Assembly: GCF_030463535.1 (NCBI RefSeq)
Contig: NC_132893.1
Location: 28,088,782-28,152,781, forward strand
DNA from: Salminus brasiliensis
Lineage: Eukaryota > Chordata > Actinopteri > Characiformes > Bryconidae
Reading direction: 5' to 3'
DNA length: 64,000 bases
Positions 24,351 through 55,594 of the stretch are shown in pieces; the stretch's first letter is position 1, and the number at the start of each line of letters is the position of its first letter. Both the position numbers and the translations under genes were made by a program. Under the pieces are notes generated by a model. It worked only from the letters and a program-made list of their open reading frames with translations. It was not told where the DNA came from and ran no database searches.

Positions 24351-24604
24351 CTACAACAACACCAACAACAAGCACACAGAGGTGTTATCAACTGACACTG
24401 TGAGTTGTAATAATCTTTAGGTGCCATGCAAACCGCTTGCTAGTCATAACACTACCAGCAAATGTATCATCCAGGGTAGAACAGTAGGTCACACAATGCA
24501 CACGCATGCAAATGATAAACTGAGTAAAGGAGAAGTCCACCACTTCCAAAAGTCTCTGTATAATTAAAGGTCTACACCGTAAACAGTCATCCAGAGGTTT
24601 TGCA

Positions 24605-25161
24605 CAGGGCTGGGCGATATGGTAAAACTCCACTAGCTATATGACGATATTTAAAGCAATTTTTAACGATACATGTGATCATGGGCTAAATAAATCAGTA
24701 GCAACAGAGTCTTAAAAACTACTGTTCAGGTACTCTCCTGTACTGAGCACAGTGATCTTCACTCAACATTTGCTGCACTTAATCTAATTAAACCAGTCTA
24801 ATTACACTGTTGGTACTGAAACCTGCAGCTGACCAGTGTTCATTAAACACTAACAGTATCCTAGATGCGCTTGGAAAAGCATATTATGTATCACAATAAC
24901 AAACTATCACATTACTTGCATTTATATATTTATTTATTTTATAAATTCGTCAAATGTTTCCCCCCTTTTCCCCAATTTGGTACCCCTTTAACTTACAGTG
25001 CTCTAGGCACTAGGAGGGTAAGGACTTAACACGTCTCCTCTGATGCATGTGAACCCAGCCATCGCCTCTTGACGAACTATCAGTGTGCAGTGAGCGTGTT
25101 CGTGTATCACAATAACAAACTATCACGATACAATAAAATATCGTCATATTGCCCAGCTCTA
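24605..25161 (+). mobile_element. DNA-transposon-like repeat with CAGGGCTGGGCGATAT ends
   Basis: The left end CAGGGCTGGGCGATATGG is mirrored by CATATTGCCCAGCTCT on the right. About 560 bp, noncoding. Its interior contains a block (24915-25083) also present at 22125-22260. It lies in sec31a intron 1. Confidence 0.55.
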
Positions 25162-25483
25162 GTTTCCAGTGAAACTGTCTGTTCTAGAGACGCCTATTGA
25201 GTCAGATTAGTTCACAGCGGTGGTGATGACAGGAGCCAGACGTCTGATTTAAAAAGCTACATCACAAGCCATCACATAGCCTGATATCTGAGACACTGTT
25301 CATAACAGAGTTTTACATTTTTGGCTAAAATATGTGTTATAATTATTCAGAGTGAGGCAGTACATGTAGGGTGTGCTACAGCAACTTAAAGAAAGAAAGG
25401 AACCTTGATCCCCACTCCCAATATTTTATATATACTACATATAAAAACGCAAAGGACACAAAGGGTCCACTAACCGTGCTGGA

Positions 25484-25817
25484 TAATCGAGCTGCGCAAT
25501 ATGACGATATTTTATCGTATTGCGATAAATTCTGTTATCGTGATACACTATATGCTTTTTGAGTGTATCAAGGATATCGTCAGCGCTTAAAGAGAACACA
25601 CTGATCAGCTGCACACTTCATTGCAGACAGTGTTATTAGACTGGTTTCATAAAAAAGTTCAATTTTAAAAGTTCAATTTAAATAAAAAATGTATAATAGT
25701 ATGGGAGAGTATGTGAATAGTAGTTTTAAGACTATGTGGCTACTGATGTATTTTGTCTGTGATCATATATATATCACAGTTAACATGTCGTTAAATATCG
25801 TGATTATAATATTTTAC
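25484..25817 (+). mobile_element. related GCTGCGCAATATGACGATA repeat
   Basis: It opens GAGCTGCGCAATATGACGAT and carries repeated TATCG blocks, like the element at 24605. The right end is not clear. A related fragment lies at 31218-31300. Confidence 0.42.
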
Positions 25818-26069
25818 TGTATCACCCACCTCTTCTGGATAGTGAATAAATCGGCTATATTTGTGTTGTACACTTTGTAGCCCCTGTCTCCCATCACCAC
25901 CACTTCTCTACTATGAACTCCTTTACTAGTTTTAAGCCGCTCTCAGCTACTTTGCTTACATCTTAATGATTCAATATTTGTATTCATTTTTTTATCTAAC
26001 AAAAATCACATTTCCACTTTATCAAGCTGCTCCTGCTGTGTTTGAGCAAGGAAATCACTACAACACACA

Positions 26070-26340
26070 GGGCTGCCCAACCCCAGGCATGGCGATCCGC
26101 TGCCTTGAGGGGGTTTAGTCCCAGTCTTCTAATCTATCACAGCTAATCTCGTAACGAAGACCTTCAGGACTGTCTGAAGTTAAATGAGCTGGACGTAAAC
26201 TCTCCAGAACCAGACTTGGGCAATGCTGTATTTCAACACATGTAATGCCCCAGGACCAGGATGGAGGACCACTGGTGTAACCTATTGATCTGTGAGGTAG
26301 GCCCAAACTACAGTGATTATGCAGGCTAGGCTTCATAACA
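26070..26340 (+). repeat. interspersed repeat (CTCCAGAACCAGACTTGGGC type)
   Basis: The block from GGGCTGCCCAACCCCAGGC to CCCAAACTACAG resembles a common fish dispersed repeat. It has no coding signal and only one copy in the window, in sec31a intron 1. Confidence 0.35.
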
Positions 26341-26500
26341 CAGGCCCAGCATTCCTAGAAAGTCTTGGTGACAGACTGAATTATGAATGCTCTGATGGAG
26401 CAGAGCAAACTTCAGGAAGAGTAGCTGGGTGGAGGGGTAGTGCTGGGTGTCTGAACACTTTTGGGCCCAGGCTGGTCTAACTGCAGCTTCTAACGTTGCT

Positions 26501-26524
26501 GATGATGATGATGATGATGATGAT
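26501..26524. repeat. (GAT)n microsatellite
   Basis: Eight GAT units, with a (TTA)n array of about nine units following at 26628-26655. Confidence 0.9.
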
Positions 26525-27090
26525 TACGTGGCCTATAGGTTGCACCAGCTCACAGCTCACTGTGCAATCAGGGGTAAAACAGTGGAGCTTTAAATATTGA
26601 TCAGCTCTTTAGGAAACTGTGATGAGGTTATTATTATTATTATTATTATTATTATCAGATATTATGCAAAAACAAGTGACGTAGAACTTCTTAGACACAT
26701 GCCTGAGCACTCCTGAGACACTATTTACACACCTGAGAGAAATACTGACAAATTAATGACAGATTTAGACACGTGGTACAATCAAGAGCCCAGCATTAAA
26801 GACTAGACTGGGAATAATACCGTTCACCTGGATTAAGGCTACAGGGGCTGCAGCCTGATCAAGTTAGTGCTAGGTTAGCTATAGCTACTGCAGCCGAGCA
26901 CGAAAACACCCATCGCTGCACCATCGAGTCGGTCACGACGGTCTGTGCAAATGATCAATAAGTCAAAGCAGCACTGATACCAAATAATATCGATTACTGT
27001 TCCCATACGACGTACACAAACCTAACTGCACCGTAGCTGAGAAGCTAACCGAGCTATAAAAGCTTCCACGAGACTCCAAAAAGTGCTTAC

Positions 27091-27215
27091 CTTCCCTCTG
27101 AGCACTTGTCACGAGCATGCACAAACTCATCCACGCAGTGTGAAATGGTGTAAAACTATAACCGCCGACTTAAAACCCCCCTTTCTTGGCTTTCTAAACT
27201 GTGTGGTGAGAGTTA
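27091..27215 (-). other. sec31a: sec31a untranslated exon 1 (5' boundary approximate)
   Basis: A strong donor (GGGAAG followed by GTAAGC on the minus strand) ends an exon at 27091. The coding start is in the next exon (24350-24271), preceded by a TTGTTGTAG acceptor. This exon would therefore hold only 5' UTR. The transcription start cannot be read from sequence, so the upper boundary is a guess within the relatively GC-rich stretch. Confidence 0.55.
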
Positions 27216-27430
27216 GCGGCTGGCCCGGTTGCACATAGGTACAGTTCCACGTCCCCACTGGCCTCCATCAACGTGGCACAATACTGCCCTCCCCCAGACC
27301 AGCACTTCCGCTGAGGCAGCAGGCGTGTGAGTGCAGGAGGCCGCGTCCCAAATCCTCCCTATGCACTACAAAGTGCACTTACTGCGCCCCGTCTCCCTAG
27401 GTAACTAGTAAACACTAGTCCGTGCGAGTG
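27200..27430 (-). promoter_or_regulatory. probable sec31a promoter region
   Basis: This short stretch is richer in G+C and CpG than the AT-rich surroundings and lies just upstream of the sec31a donor exon. It contains an ETS/GABP-type core (CACTTCCGCT at 27303-27312, AGCGGAAGTG on the gene strand), common in housekeeping promoters. No clear TATA box is seen. Promoter function is inferred from position. Confidence 0.4.
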
Positions 27431-27635
27431 CCTGTTCAAAATATAGGCCTAGCCACGAAACAGGAAAATGAACGTGAACGACATAATAACACGTATCTGA
27501 TCGTGTTCTTTGTTGTTTGCAAAAGCACACTGATGATATAAGAGCTAGGGGGCATGCCCGAGCAAGTGTTTATTAAGACAAGACAAGCATAATCATCATT
27601 AGTGTTACACTAGACACACCAGTGACTGTGAGCAC

Positions 27636-27800
27636 ACGTGCCCGGAGCGGTGGGCAGCCATTGCTGCAGCGTCTGGGGAGCAGGGAGGGTGAAGGGCCTT
27701 GCTTAAGGGCCCAACAGTGGCATCTTGACGAGCATGGGTATCGAACCAGCAACCCTGTCATCAACAGCCCCAAACTCTTACCGCTGAGCCACCACTGCAT
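27636..27800 (-). mobile_element. tRNA-derived SINE family S1, older inverted copy
   Basis: Read on the minus strand it gives the S1 head (GTGGTGGCTCAGCGGTAAGA, GGTTCGATACC) and body (GGGCCCTTAAGCAAGGCCCT), with many substitutions. It lies between the sec31a promoter and snx30. A further fragment is at 27895-27985. Confidence 0.6.
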
Positions 27801-27894
27801 ATGTTATTAACATATTTCAAGTTATTTTGTCTCGATTTTTTGGGAAAAGTAGAAGTACAGAGGGGAATGACTGCATTAAATTAGCATCTCCTTA

Positions 27895-27985
27895 TCAGGC
27901 AAGAATGACCCTGGAGCAAGGCCCTTCTCCCCAGGCACTGCAGCACTGGCTGCCCACCACTCCGGGCATGTATGCTCACAACCAA
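27895..27985 (+). repeat. SINE S1 body fragment
   Basis: It matches the S1 body (GGAGCAAGGCCCTTCTCCCC, CTGGCTGCCCACCACTCCGG) without the tRNA head. Confidence 0.5.
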
Positions 27986-28084
27986 GCATGTCCAGAATCA
28001 AAAGCAACACTATAGTGGTTAAGAGCTACTTAGTCAGCTGTCATACCCATATTTTATTATTATTATTATTATTGTCTGGATGAT

Positions 28085-28152
28085 CAGTTTTTCAACCACC
28101 TTGACCATCAAAGACCAGCTTAGACCTTCTGAGCTGGATTTTTCAGCAGGGA
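28085..28152 (+). repeat. short relative of the CTGGTC repeat
   Basis: It contains CACCTTGACCATCAAAGACC and ends GGATTTTTCAGCAGGGA, like the array at 31715. Confidence 0.4.
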
Positions 28153-28154
28153 AT

Positions 28155-29556
28155 AGATTTTTTGGTCTGTATAAATGCTGTGAGCCCTTAAACCAGTCCT
28201 TAAGACACTGTGATTAAAATGATCATATGCTGCTCAGTTACGCTACAAATTCACTGTAACTTAAGCCAATCAAATAAAAATTAAACTGCAGTATGGAGTT
28301 AACTCAAAACGAAGATCTAACCTATTTGGTAGGGCACAGTTATGACACTAAGACATTTCATAAAAATAAGATTTATGTAGTTCTTTTTAATAATATACAA
28401 AAATATTTCATAATTCTTAAATGTTCTGTCATTTTTATGTAAAAAAAAATCTCAAAATAACAATGAGATACTTTCTCATAATAACAATATGCTCTATATC
28501 ATAAGCATGACATCAAGCACGTCTCAATAAAATATTTTCTCCAATTTTCTCATCATTCTGACATAACGCTCATGAAAGCCATACTTAACAGAAGTCTAGA
28601 AAGGCCATTAGTAAGATATATCTGTACAATTATCTCAAGATAACCACAGGTGTTTTCTCATGATCACATCCTTTTATTCTTGTAAAAATAAACATATCCT
28701 GACAAGTCAACTCACCCTGTAATCACAAGAAAATTCATTAATAACCGGGTTATTGAACTTGTTCCTTTTGGACACTTTCGGGGGCGCCCTCTATCACCTT
28801 AACACACAGGAATACATGACGGAGTAGCATTTCTCCTCACTACATGTCCTCTGTCAGAATCACATCAGGCATATTTTTTCACATTCACTGCCAAATTTCT
28901 ATCACATCACATTTCCCAATTCTATAAATACCACCTTGTGATCCACTCCAGTGCTGTTTACATGCCGGAAAATCAGCGTTTCCTCAGCTTAGCTTTTTTT
29001 ATTGTCAAATGGGAATTAAGAGGTTTCCAACCACCAGTTTAACTACCTTCATGAAAGTGGTTTATAGGGGTTTGAAGTGGACCTGCGTGAGAGGGGCACA
29101 TTGTGACCCCCGCAGCCTGGCAGGCACTGAGGTTAGCTGGTCAGAACCTACAAGGGGTGTAAAGCTGCAAGTGACTTTGGACTTTTCAAATGAGAATTAC
29201 GAGCTGGACGTACAGCTAATGGACTGTTTATGTACATAATCCTCCTAGTAAAGCACAGGACAAGACACGGTTCATTACTGAACAACCTTTACTTCATCTC
29301 TGTCTACAGTTTTAATAGAATTCCTGCATAATTCAGTTGTTGGGATGTAAACAGTCATTCAGAGGGGTTTGATGTGAATTGGCTTGTGATGATGAAGAGT
29401 AGAGAAACCTACTGACTTGCTTGATGGGTGATGGGAACAAAGGGTCATGATTTTTACAACATAACTACAGCCTTTTCTTTCCTTTTTATTTCCAAAATTA
29501 ACATACGCATTTTAATAAGCATTATATATCAATTGTTATGTCGATTATTGTAAAAT
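28155..29556. other. intergenic spacer, no gene seen
   Basis: AT-rich sequence between the divergent sec31a and snx30 genes, before the SINE pair. Short open frames (for example 29009-29239) show no motif or splice context. Confidence 0.6.
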
Positions 29557-29826
29557 AGTGCTGGTTCAGCGGTTAGAGCGCCGGAATATCGATAACAGGG
29601 TTGTGGGTTCGATTCCCGGGCTCGGCAAGCTGCCACTGTTGGGCCCTTGAGCAAGGCCCTTTACCCTCTCTGCTCCCCGGGTGCTGGAGTTGGCTGCCCA
29701 CCGCTCTGGGTGTGTGCGTGTGAGTGTGCGTGTGTGCGTGTGAGTGTGTGTTCACTACCAGATGGGTTAAATGCGGAGGACACATTTCGCTGTACAGTCT
29801 ACAGTGACCAATACGTGCACCTTTAC
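29557..29826 (+). mobile_element. tRNA-derived SINE family S1, copy 1
   Basis: The head reads CTGGTTCAGCGGTTAGAGCG (A-box-like) and GGTTCGATTCC (B box, 29606-29616), as in a tRNA gene. The body follows with GGGCCCTTGAGCAAGGCCCT, TGGCTGCCCACCGCTCTGGG and GAGGACACATTTCGCTGTAC. Confidence 0.72.
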
Positions 29827-30074
29827 ATAATAAGTTTTCTCAAGGTACCATTTTCCCCTGCCCACTGCATGTATTCTTTTGGGCCAAAACCTACTAAACT
29901 AAAAACCTCAGATGTCTGGTTTCTATCATCCTCAGTCTGAACTAGTCATTTCTCAACAATCAAATCAAACCACTGTGGATGTCCCTGTTTACACCTCTGC
30001 ATGTGCATAAAAGTCTGCACCTGAAGCTCGATCTTTAGACAGATCTTGGGGCAGTGGTGCAGTGGGCAGTGGGC

Positions 30075-30378
30075 AGTGGTGGTTCAGCGGTTAGAGCGCC
30101 GGGATATCGATAACAGGGTTGTGGGTTCGATTCGATTCCCGGTTGTGGGTTGTGGGTTGGATTCCCGGGCTCGGCAAGCTGCCACTGTTGGGCCCTTGAG
30201 CAAGGCCCTTTACCCTCTCTGCTCCCCGGGCGCTGGAGTTGGCTGCCCACCGCTCTGGGTGTGTGTGTGTGTACTCACTGCCCCTAACACATGTGTGTGT
30301 GTTCACTACCAGATGGGTTAAATGCGGAGGACACATTTCGCTGTACACTGTACAGTGACAAATACGTGCACCTTTACC
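30075..30378 (+). mobile_element. tRNA-derived SINE family S1, copy 2 with expanded B-box region
   Basis: Nearly identical body to the copy at 29557. Its B-box region is repeated: GGTTCGATTCGATTCCC is followed by tandem GTTGTGG units and a second GGATTCCCGGGCTCGG (30117-30170). This makes it about 30 bp longer. Confidence 0.7.
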
Positions 30379-31103
30379 TTTTCCTTTTAACTTGATCCTC
30401 ATCTCATCCTCAATGATCTTCCTTGGCTTTAAAAAAGAGAAAACAGAGAAAAAGGTTATAATAAATAAGAAAACCTCTCACCATATTAACAGACAACCTA
30501 GCTACTTTCCTCAGATGGATTCTCAGACTGAACCCTCATACTGGAGATCTTCATCATTCCCATAAACAGGGTCAGATGGGTAGTGAGTTCAATCATTGGG
30601 TCAGTCGCCTTAATGGTAGATAGCTAACTAACTTCGCCATTCATCTACATACTCGTCTAGACTAGTGATCCTCACTAGGAGGAATACGAGACACTAAAGG
30701 AAGGACTTTCAGAGGCAGGATTTCCACTAGCTGGCACTACTGCTGTCAGCTGGCTGATGTTAGCTAGCTAGCTGCTCCACGCATTGCTTAAATGTAACGT
30801 ATTAATTTAATACTCTTTAACGACCCTCAATGTTTATAAAAATCTGAAACGAGTTATGTGAAGTGACTTTATAATCTGTCATTGTTTTATAAACGTCTTA
30901 CAAACGCTCACCCAAGTCCTGCATTACTGACAACGGGCAAACCCTCATAGTACACCTAGCTGCATGTGGGTCCACGCCTCCGTGGCTCAGACCGGGGCTT
31001 CCAGCCTTCATAATAAAAGTCCCATTTACTTTTATTTAGCTACTATTTATTTACTGCCAGCTTTTCACACATTAATAATAATAATAAGGAGGGTTCCTGA
31101 CAA

Positions 31104-31139
31104 TAAAATAAAATAAAATAAAATAAAATAAAATAAAAA

Positions 31140-31196
<57 letters not shown>

Positions 31197-31214
31197 ATAT
31201 ATATATATATATAT
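31104..31214. repeat. (AAAAT)n and (AT)n compound microsatellite
   Basis: Seven ATAAA-type pentamers precede a long AT run with an internal GTGTGT interruption. It lies in the sec31a-snx30 spacer. Confidence 0.9.
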
Positions 31215-31379
31215 GAACTACAGGTGAGCAATATTATGATATTTATAGAAATTGTGATAAATGTTGCTGAGAGTATCATGGATGCCATCAGTGCTTAAAA
31301 AACACAGACCATTAGTTAGATGAAATGCATTAATAGATTAAATTGAAGAATCTACTGGTACCAGTGAATTTGGTCTGCC

Positions 31380-31705
31380 TAAATCCGACACTAGGAGTGT
31401 GAGGACTGGCACATGTCTCCTCCAATGCATGTGAGGTCAACCACTGCCTTTTTTTTCGAGCATCACTGGGCAGCCGGCATGCTCAGAGGAAAGTGCCAGG
31501 TCCCCTAATAGATTCCTGTGCTGGACAGAATCACATTTCGAGTGATAAGGGCAGAAAGTGCCATCTTCCCATCCGGAGAGAGCACAGCAAATTGTGGTCT
31601 CTCTGACTCAGACCAATGATGGCAAGGCAGCATGGCTTGGGATTCAAACATGTGACCCCTGGGCCATAGTGGCAGCGCAAAAGACTGCTGAGCCATTCAG
31701 AGGCC
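31380..31705 (-). mobile_element. SINE family S2, diverged copy
   Basis: It shares the order of blocks: ACACTAGGAGTGTGAGGACT, CTCCTCCAATGCATGTGAGG, CCGGAGAGAGCACAG and GGGATTCAAACATGTGACCC, then GCTGAGCCATTC. Confidence 0.5.
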
Positions 31706-31714
31706 TGGTCTGTT

Positions 31715-31912
31715 TCGTTTCAGCATGACCAGCCTGACCAAAATAGTCAAATAGTATGAACACGCTGGTCGACTAGCACAAACATGGTCATACTGGTTGA
31801 CTAGTTGGGTCAGGCTGGTCATGCTGGTAGACCAGCTATACCATCAGACTCCACCAGTGTAGCCTGTTTGCTCTGGCCAGGTTGTTTTTTGTTTTTTTTT
31901 CAGCAGGAAAAT
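31715..31912 (+). repeat. CTGGTC-rich degenerate tandem repeat
   Basis: Units such as GACCAGCCTGACCA, CACGCTGGTCGACTAG and GGTCAGGCTGGTCATGCTGG recur, ending TTTTTTTTCAGCAGGAAAA. A shorter relative is at 28085-28152 (GACCAGCTTAGACC to TTTTTCAGCAGGGA). Confidence 0.5.
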
Positions 31913-32280
31913 GACATCCTCTTGTTTGCTAGTGCAGGGCTGCCAAATCTCACAAACCCCTGGATGAATTTGACTGTATGTGTCCGGCACTGCTTAAACA
32001 TGCACTGGACTGGCAACCCGCTAGTGTGCTAGTGTAAATCTAATACATCATTTTTATTATTTTATTTTTTTAGTTTTAGTGGACGTGTTAACATTAATAA
32101 TTGGGAATTATTGGGAGCCTGAGGATTTCTGAGTCTACACAATTGTGTGCAGTATATAATTATTGTTATTTTTAAATTATTATTATTTTTTTTTTTTTAT
32201 TATTTTTATCTTGGCTTCATAATAATAATAAACCACCTTAACCTGGACTCATACCGCGTGTGTGTGTGTGTGTGTGTGTG

Positions 32281-32463
32281 TGGTTTTTTTTTTAGCTATT
32301 TCCCGTGGAGGCTTGTTGTGTTTCCGGACCTGCGTTTTGGGAGTCAGCTGACAGATGTGCGCTGCTTTCCACGCCGCTGCGAGCGTTAAAGCAGCCCAGG
32401 GCGAAGATCTAGGGATTTAGGGATTTTCCAGCGCTCTCCTGCGACCCCCCTTTTTCTCGTAAT
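32281..32463 (+). promoter_or_regulatory. snx30 5' UTR and proximal promoter region
   Basis: A CG-richer stretch follows a (GT)n run (32257-32281) and leads into the snx30 start codon. It includes a TTTCCGGA ETS-like core and several CpG sites. No TATA box near the start is evident. The transcription start is not determinable from sequence. Confidence 0.4.
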
Positions 32464-53491
<21,028 letters not shown>

Positions 53492-54425
53492 GTGCATGTG
53501 TGTGTCACCTGCTCTCGGGGTCACGAACTGTTGACCCTGCGTGAGTTCGCGGATCATGGCGGCGCGTCCTAACGGGCATCGGTCGCCACTGGGAACCCGA
53601 CGGTCACGTCAAAGGGGAGCAGGGGGATGGGCCGCACAAATGACTGGAAACTTTCTAGTTTTCTGAATCGTAAAAGTGTATTTTTATTTGTGTAACCCCA
53701 TCCAAACCCCCTCCTCCTTCCCTCTGGCCCAGTTTGGGAGCAGGAGGACCTGTAATTTTGAGAAGCACAGTGCGGAAAACCACAGAGCGACCATGGGACC
53801 GTCCTCGGAACAGCTGCGGTGCGGAGAGGAAAAGAGAAGTCAAGCGAGCGAAATGTATAGTTTTTCCAGTGTGAACGGTTGCCAACAGACTTTTTGTAAC
53901 TTCTGCTTGCCCTCAGCTCAGCCCTTTTTGAGGGCACTGCCTCATGTTGTTTTTTTTGTGTTCGTCGTATGCCTTCAAATCATGGAGAGATGGAGATCAT
54001 GTTTCAGGACCGTCCAAGTTCCTCTGACCAAAGATGTAGGGGAAATCAGCAGTGTTTTTTGTTATTTTTTCTTCTGTTTGTTTTTGTTTGTTTGTCTGTT
54101 TGTCTGTTTCATGAACACTATGGACTTGGTACCATCACAAGACACCTCATTACATTCATGTTTTACGTACTGCTCAATGAATCTGAATGAAGGTTCTCGT
54201 CCCAGCCCTGCCTGACCTCATTAAATATTTATGTTGAAATGTTCTCTCTGATCGCTCTCCGTTGTCTTGGAAAGACCTGTAGGTGTTCAGTGTGCAGAGT
54301 TTTGGGGAGCTGCTGGGGGATTCAGTGGTCCTGGACTAAGGTTTGTATAAACATGACTTTAGACTACTTGTGTTATATAGGTTACAGGTTACTGTGAAGT
54401 CTGAAATAAAAAAATATTAGGGGTG
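53492..54425 (+). other. snx30: snx30 3' UTR with polyadenylation signals
   Basis: Sequence after the TGA continues without coding potential. ATTAAA at 54220-54225 and AATAAA at 54405-54410 are candidate poly(A) signals, giving 3' UTRs of roughly 0.75 or 0.93 kb. Open frames on both strands inside it show no family resemblance. Confidence 0.55.
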
Positions 54426-54924
54426 TAAAGAATTACAAACATTAAAGAGAGACAGTCTCGTGAACAGCTAAAATAAGGATTGCTTGAGGTTTGATGAGCG
54501 CAGCTTACAGGCTTGTGTATTAGAGGAATGATTTCAGGTTTGGGATAATTTTCATTGCTAAGGTCAAGATTCTGTTTGATTTTCTTTTTTACTTCAAATA
54601 TTTCAGCGATTCTTATTCTTCACAGGTTAGTTTAGGAAGTTAGAATTAGAAATTCTCCAGTTGAGTTTCATTGCCCTCGACCAAATTAAAACCCCCTAGA
54701 ATGTAATCAGGCTTATTTAAAGCCCAGTTCATTTAGAGTGGGTGGGAGCTTCACTCTGTGGTAGAATGCACCCAGAGGCCCCATTGACAACGATTTCTGC
54801 AAAGGATGCTTTAAGAGAGACACTTGAAAGAGGCTGAGAGAGAAGTAGTGGTGATAGTTTTAAGCTTCACTATGTTGTTTTATTATTATTATTATTCATT
54901 TTTTTTACATAAACCATCGCACCC

Positions 54925-55307
54925 TTAAAGCAGCCTTATGTGAGTTGTTTTTTTGTTTTTTTTTTTTAGCACGAGTGTAATTCACAAATGACACAAATAC
55001 AAAATCGCACTGAGAGCCACCCCCATTTGGACCTCTATAAAATAGCTTTTGTTGAGATACAGAACCAGCATTTGAAGTAAGGAAGCATATGGACTGAGGT
55101 GGTAGCGTAAATTTCTATAATTTGACACAAATATGACAAATGTTACGGAGCGTCATGCAGCTCTCACAAGATGTCTCGTTTGGCTCCACCAAATTTCTGT
55201 AGCGCAGTAGCAACATTACGGCCTGTTGTTGAGATGACCGAGACGCCAACACGTCCCTGTTACAGTCAGTGGCGCATCCACATGATTCTGTGACAATGTC
55301 TCTTTAA
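54925..55307 (+). mobile_element. TTAA-flanked MITE family M2, copy E
   Basis: It starts TTAAAGCAGCCTTATGTGAG and ends TGACAATGTCTCTTTAA, with diverged family interior. It lies just downstream of snx30. Confidence 0.55.
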
Positions 55308-55344
55308 CCCCTTTAACACTTCAGGGCTTATTGCACACTAAGGC

Positions 55345-55590
55345 CAGGGGACTTACATTTACATTTATGGCATTTAGCTGACGCTCTTATCCAGAGCGAC
55401 TTACAAGGTTACTCATATTACAGAGGAGGGCCAATGTAGTGTTGGAAGTCTTGCCCAAGGACTCTTATTGGTGTAGCACAGCATACGGTCACCCAGACCG
55501 GGAATCGAACCTCAGTCTCCCACATGGTGTGGTAGCTCAGTGGGAGGCAGTGGTGTTATCTGTTGCGCCACATCAACCACTCCGGACTTC
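55345..55590 (-). mobile_element. tRNA-derived SINE with GACGCTCTTATCCAGAGCGA tail
   Basis: The plus strand begins with the widespread teleost tail GGCATTTAGCTGACGCTCTT, ATCCAGAGCGACTTACAAG. It ends with the reverse of a tRNA head (GGGAATCGAACCTCAGTCTC, TAGCTCAGTGGGAGGCAG nearby). A tail-only fragment is at 61563-61640. Confidence 0.6.
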
Positions 55591-55594
55591 TGTG

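Larger units (their letters stand above)
24351..27090 (-). other. sec31a intron 1
   Basis: 2.7 kb between the untranslated exon and the start-codon exon. It holds the repeats at 24605-25161, 25484-25817 and 26070-26340 and the GAT/TTA microsatellites. No gene is seen. Confidence 0.7.

Noticed and set aside
29557..29640. Genuine tRNA gene
   Set aside because: A and B boxes are present but the arms do not pair as a cloverleaf and a SINE body follows.
53676..54215. 179-codon plus-strand frame after the snx30 stop
   Set aside because: It lies in the 3' UTR, is rich in Phe/Cys runs from TTTG repeats, and has no family resemblance.
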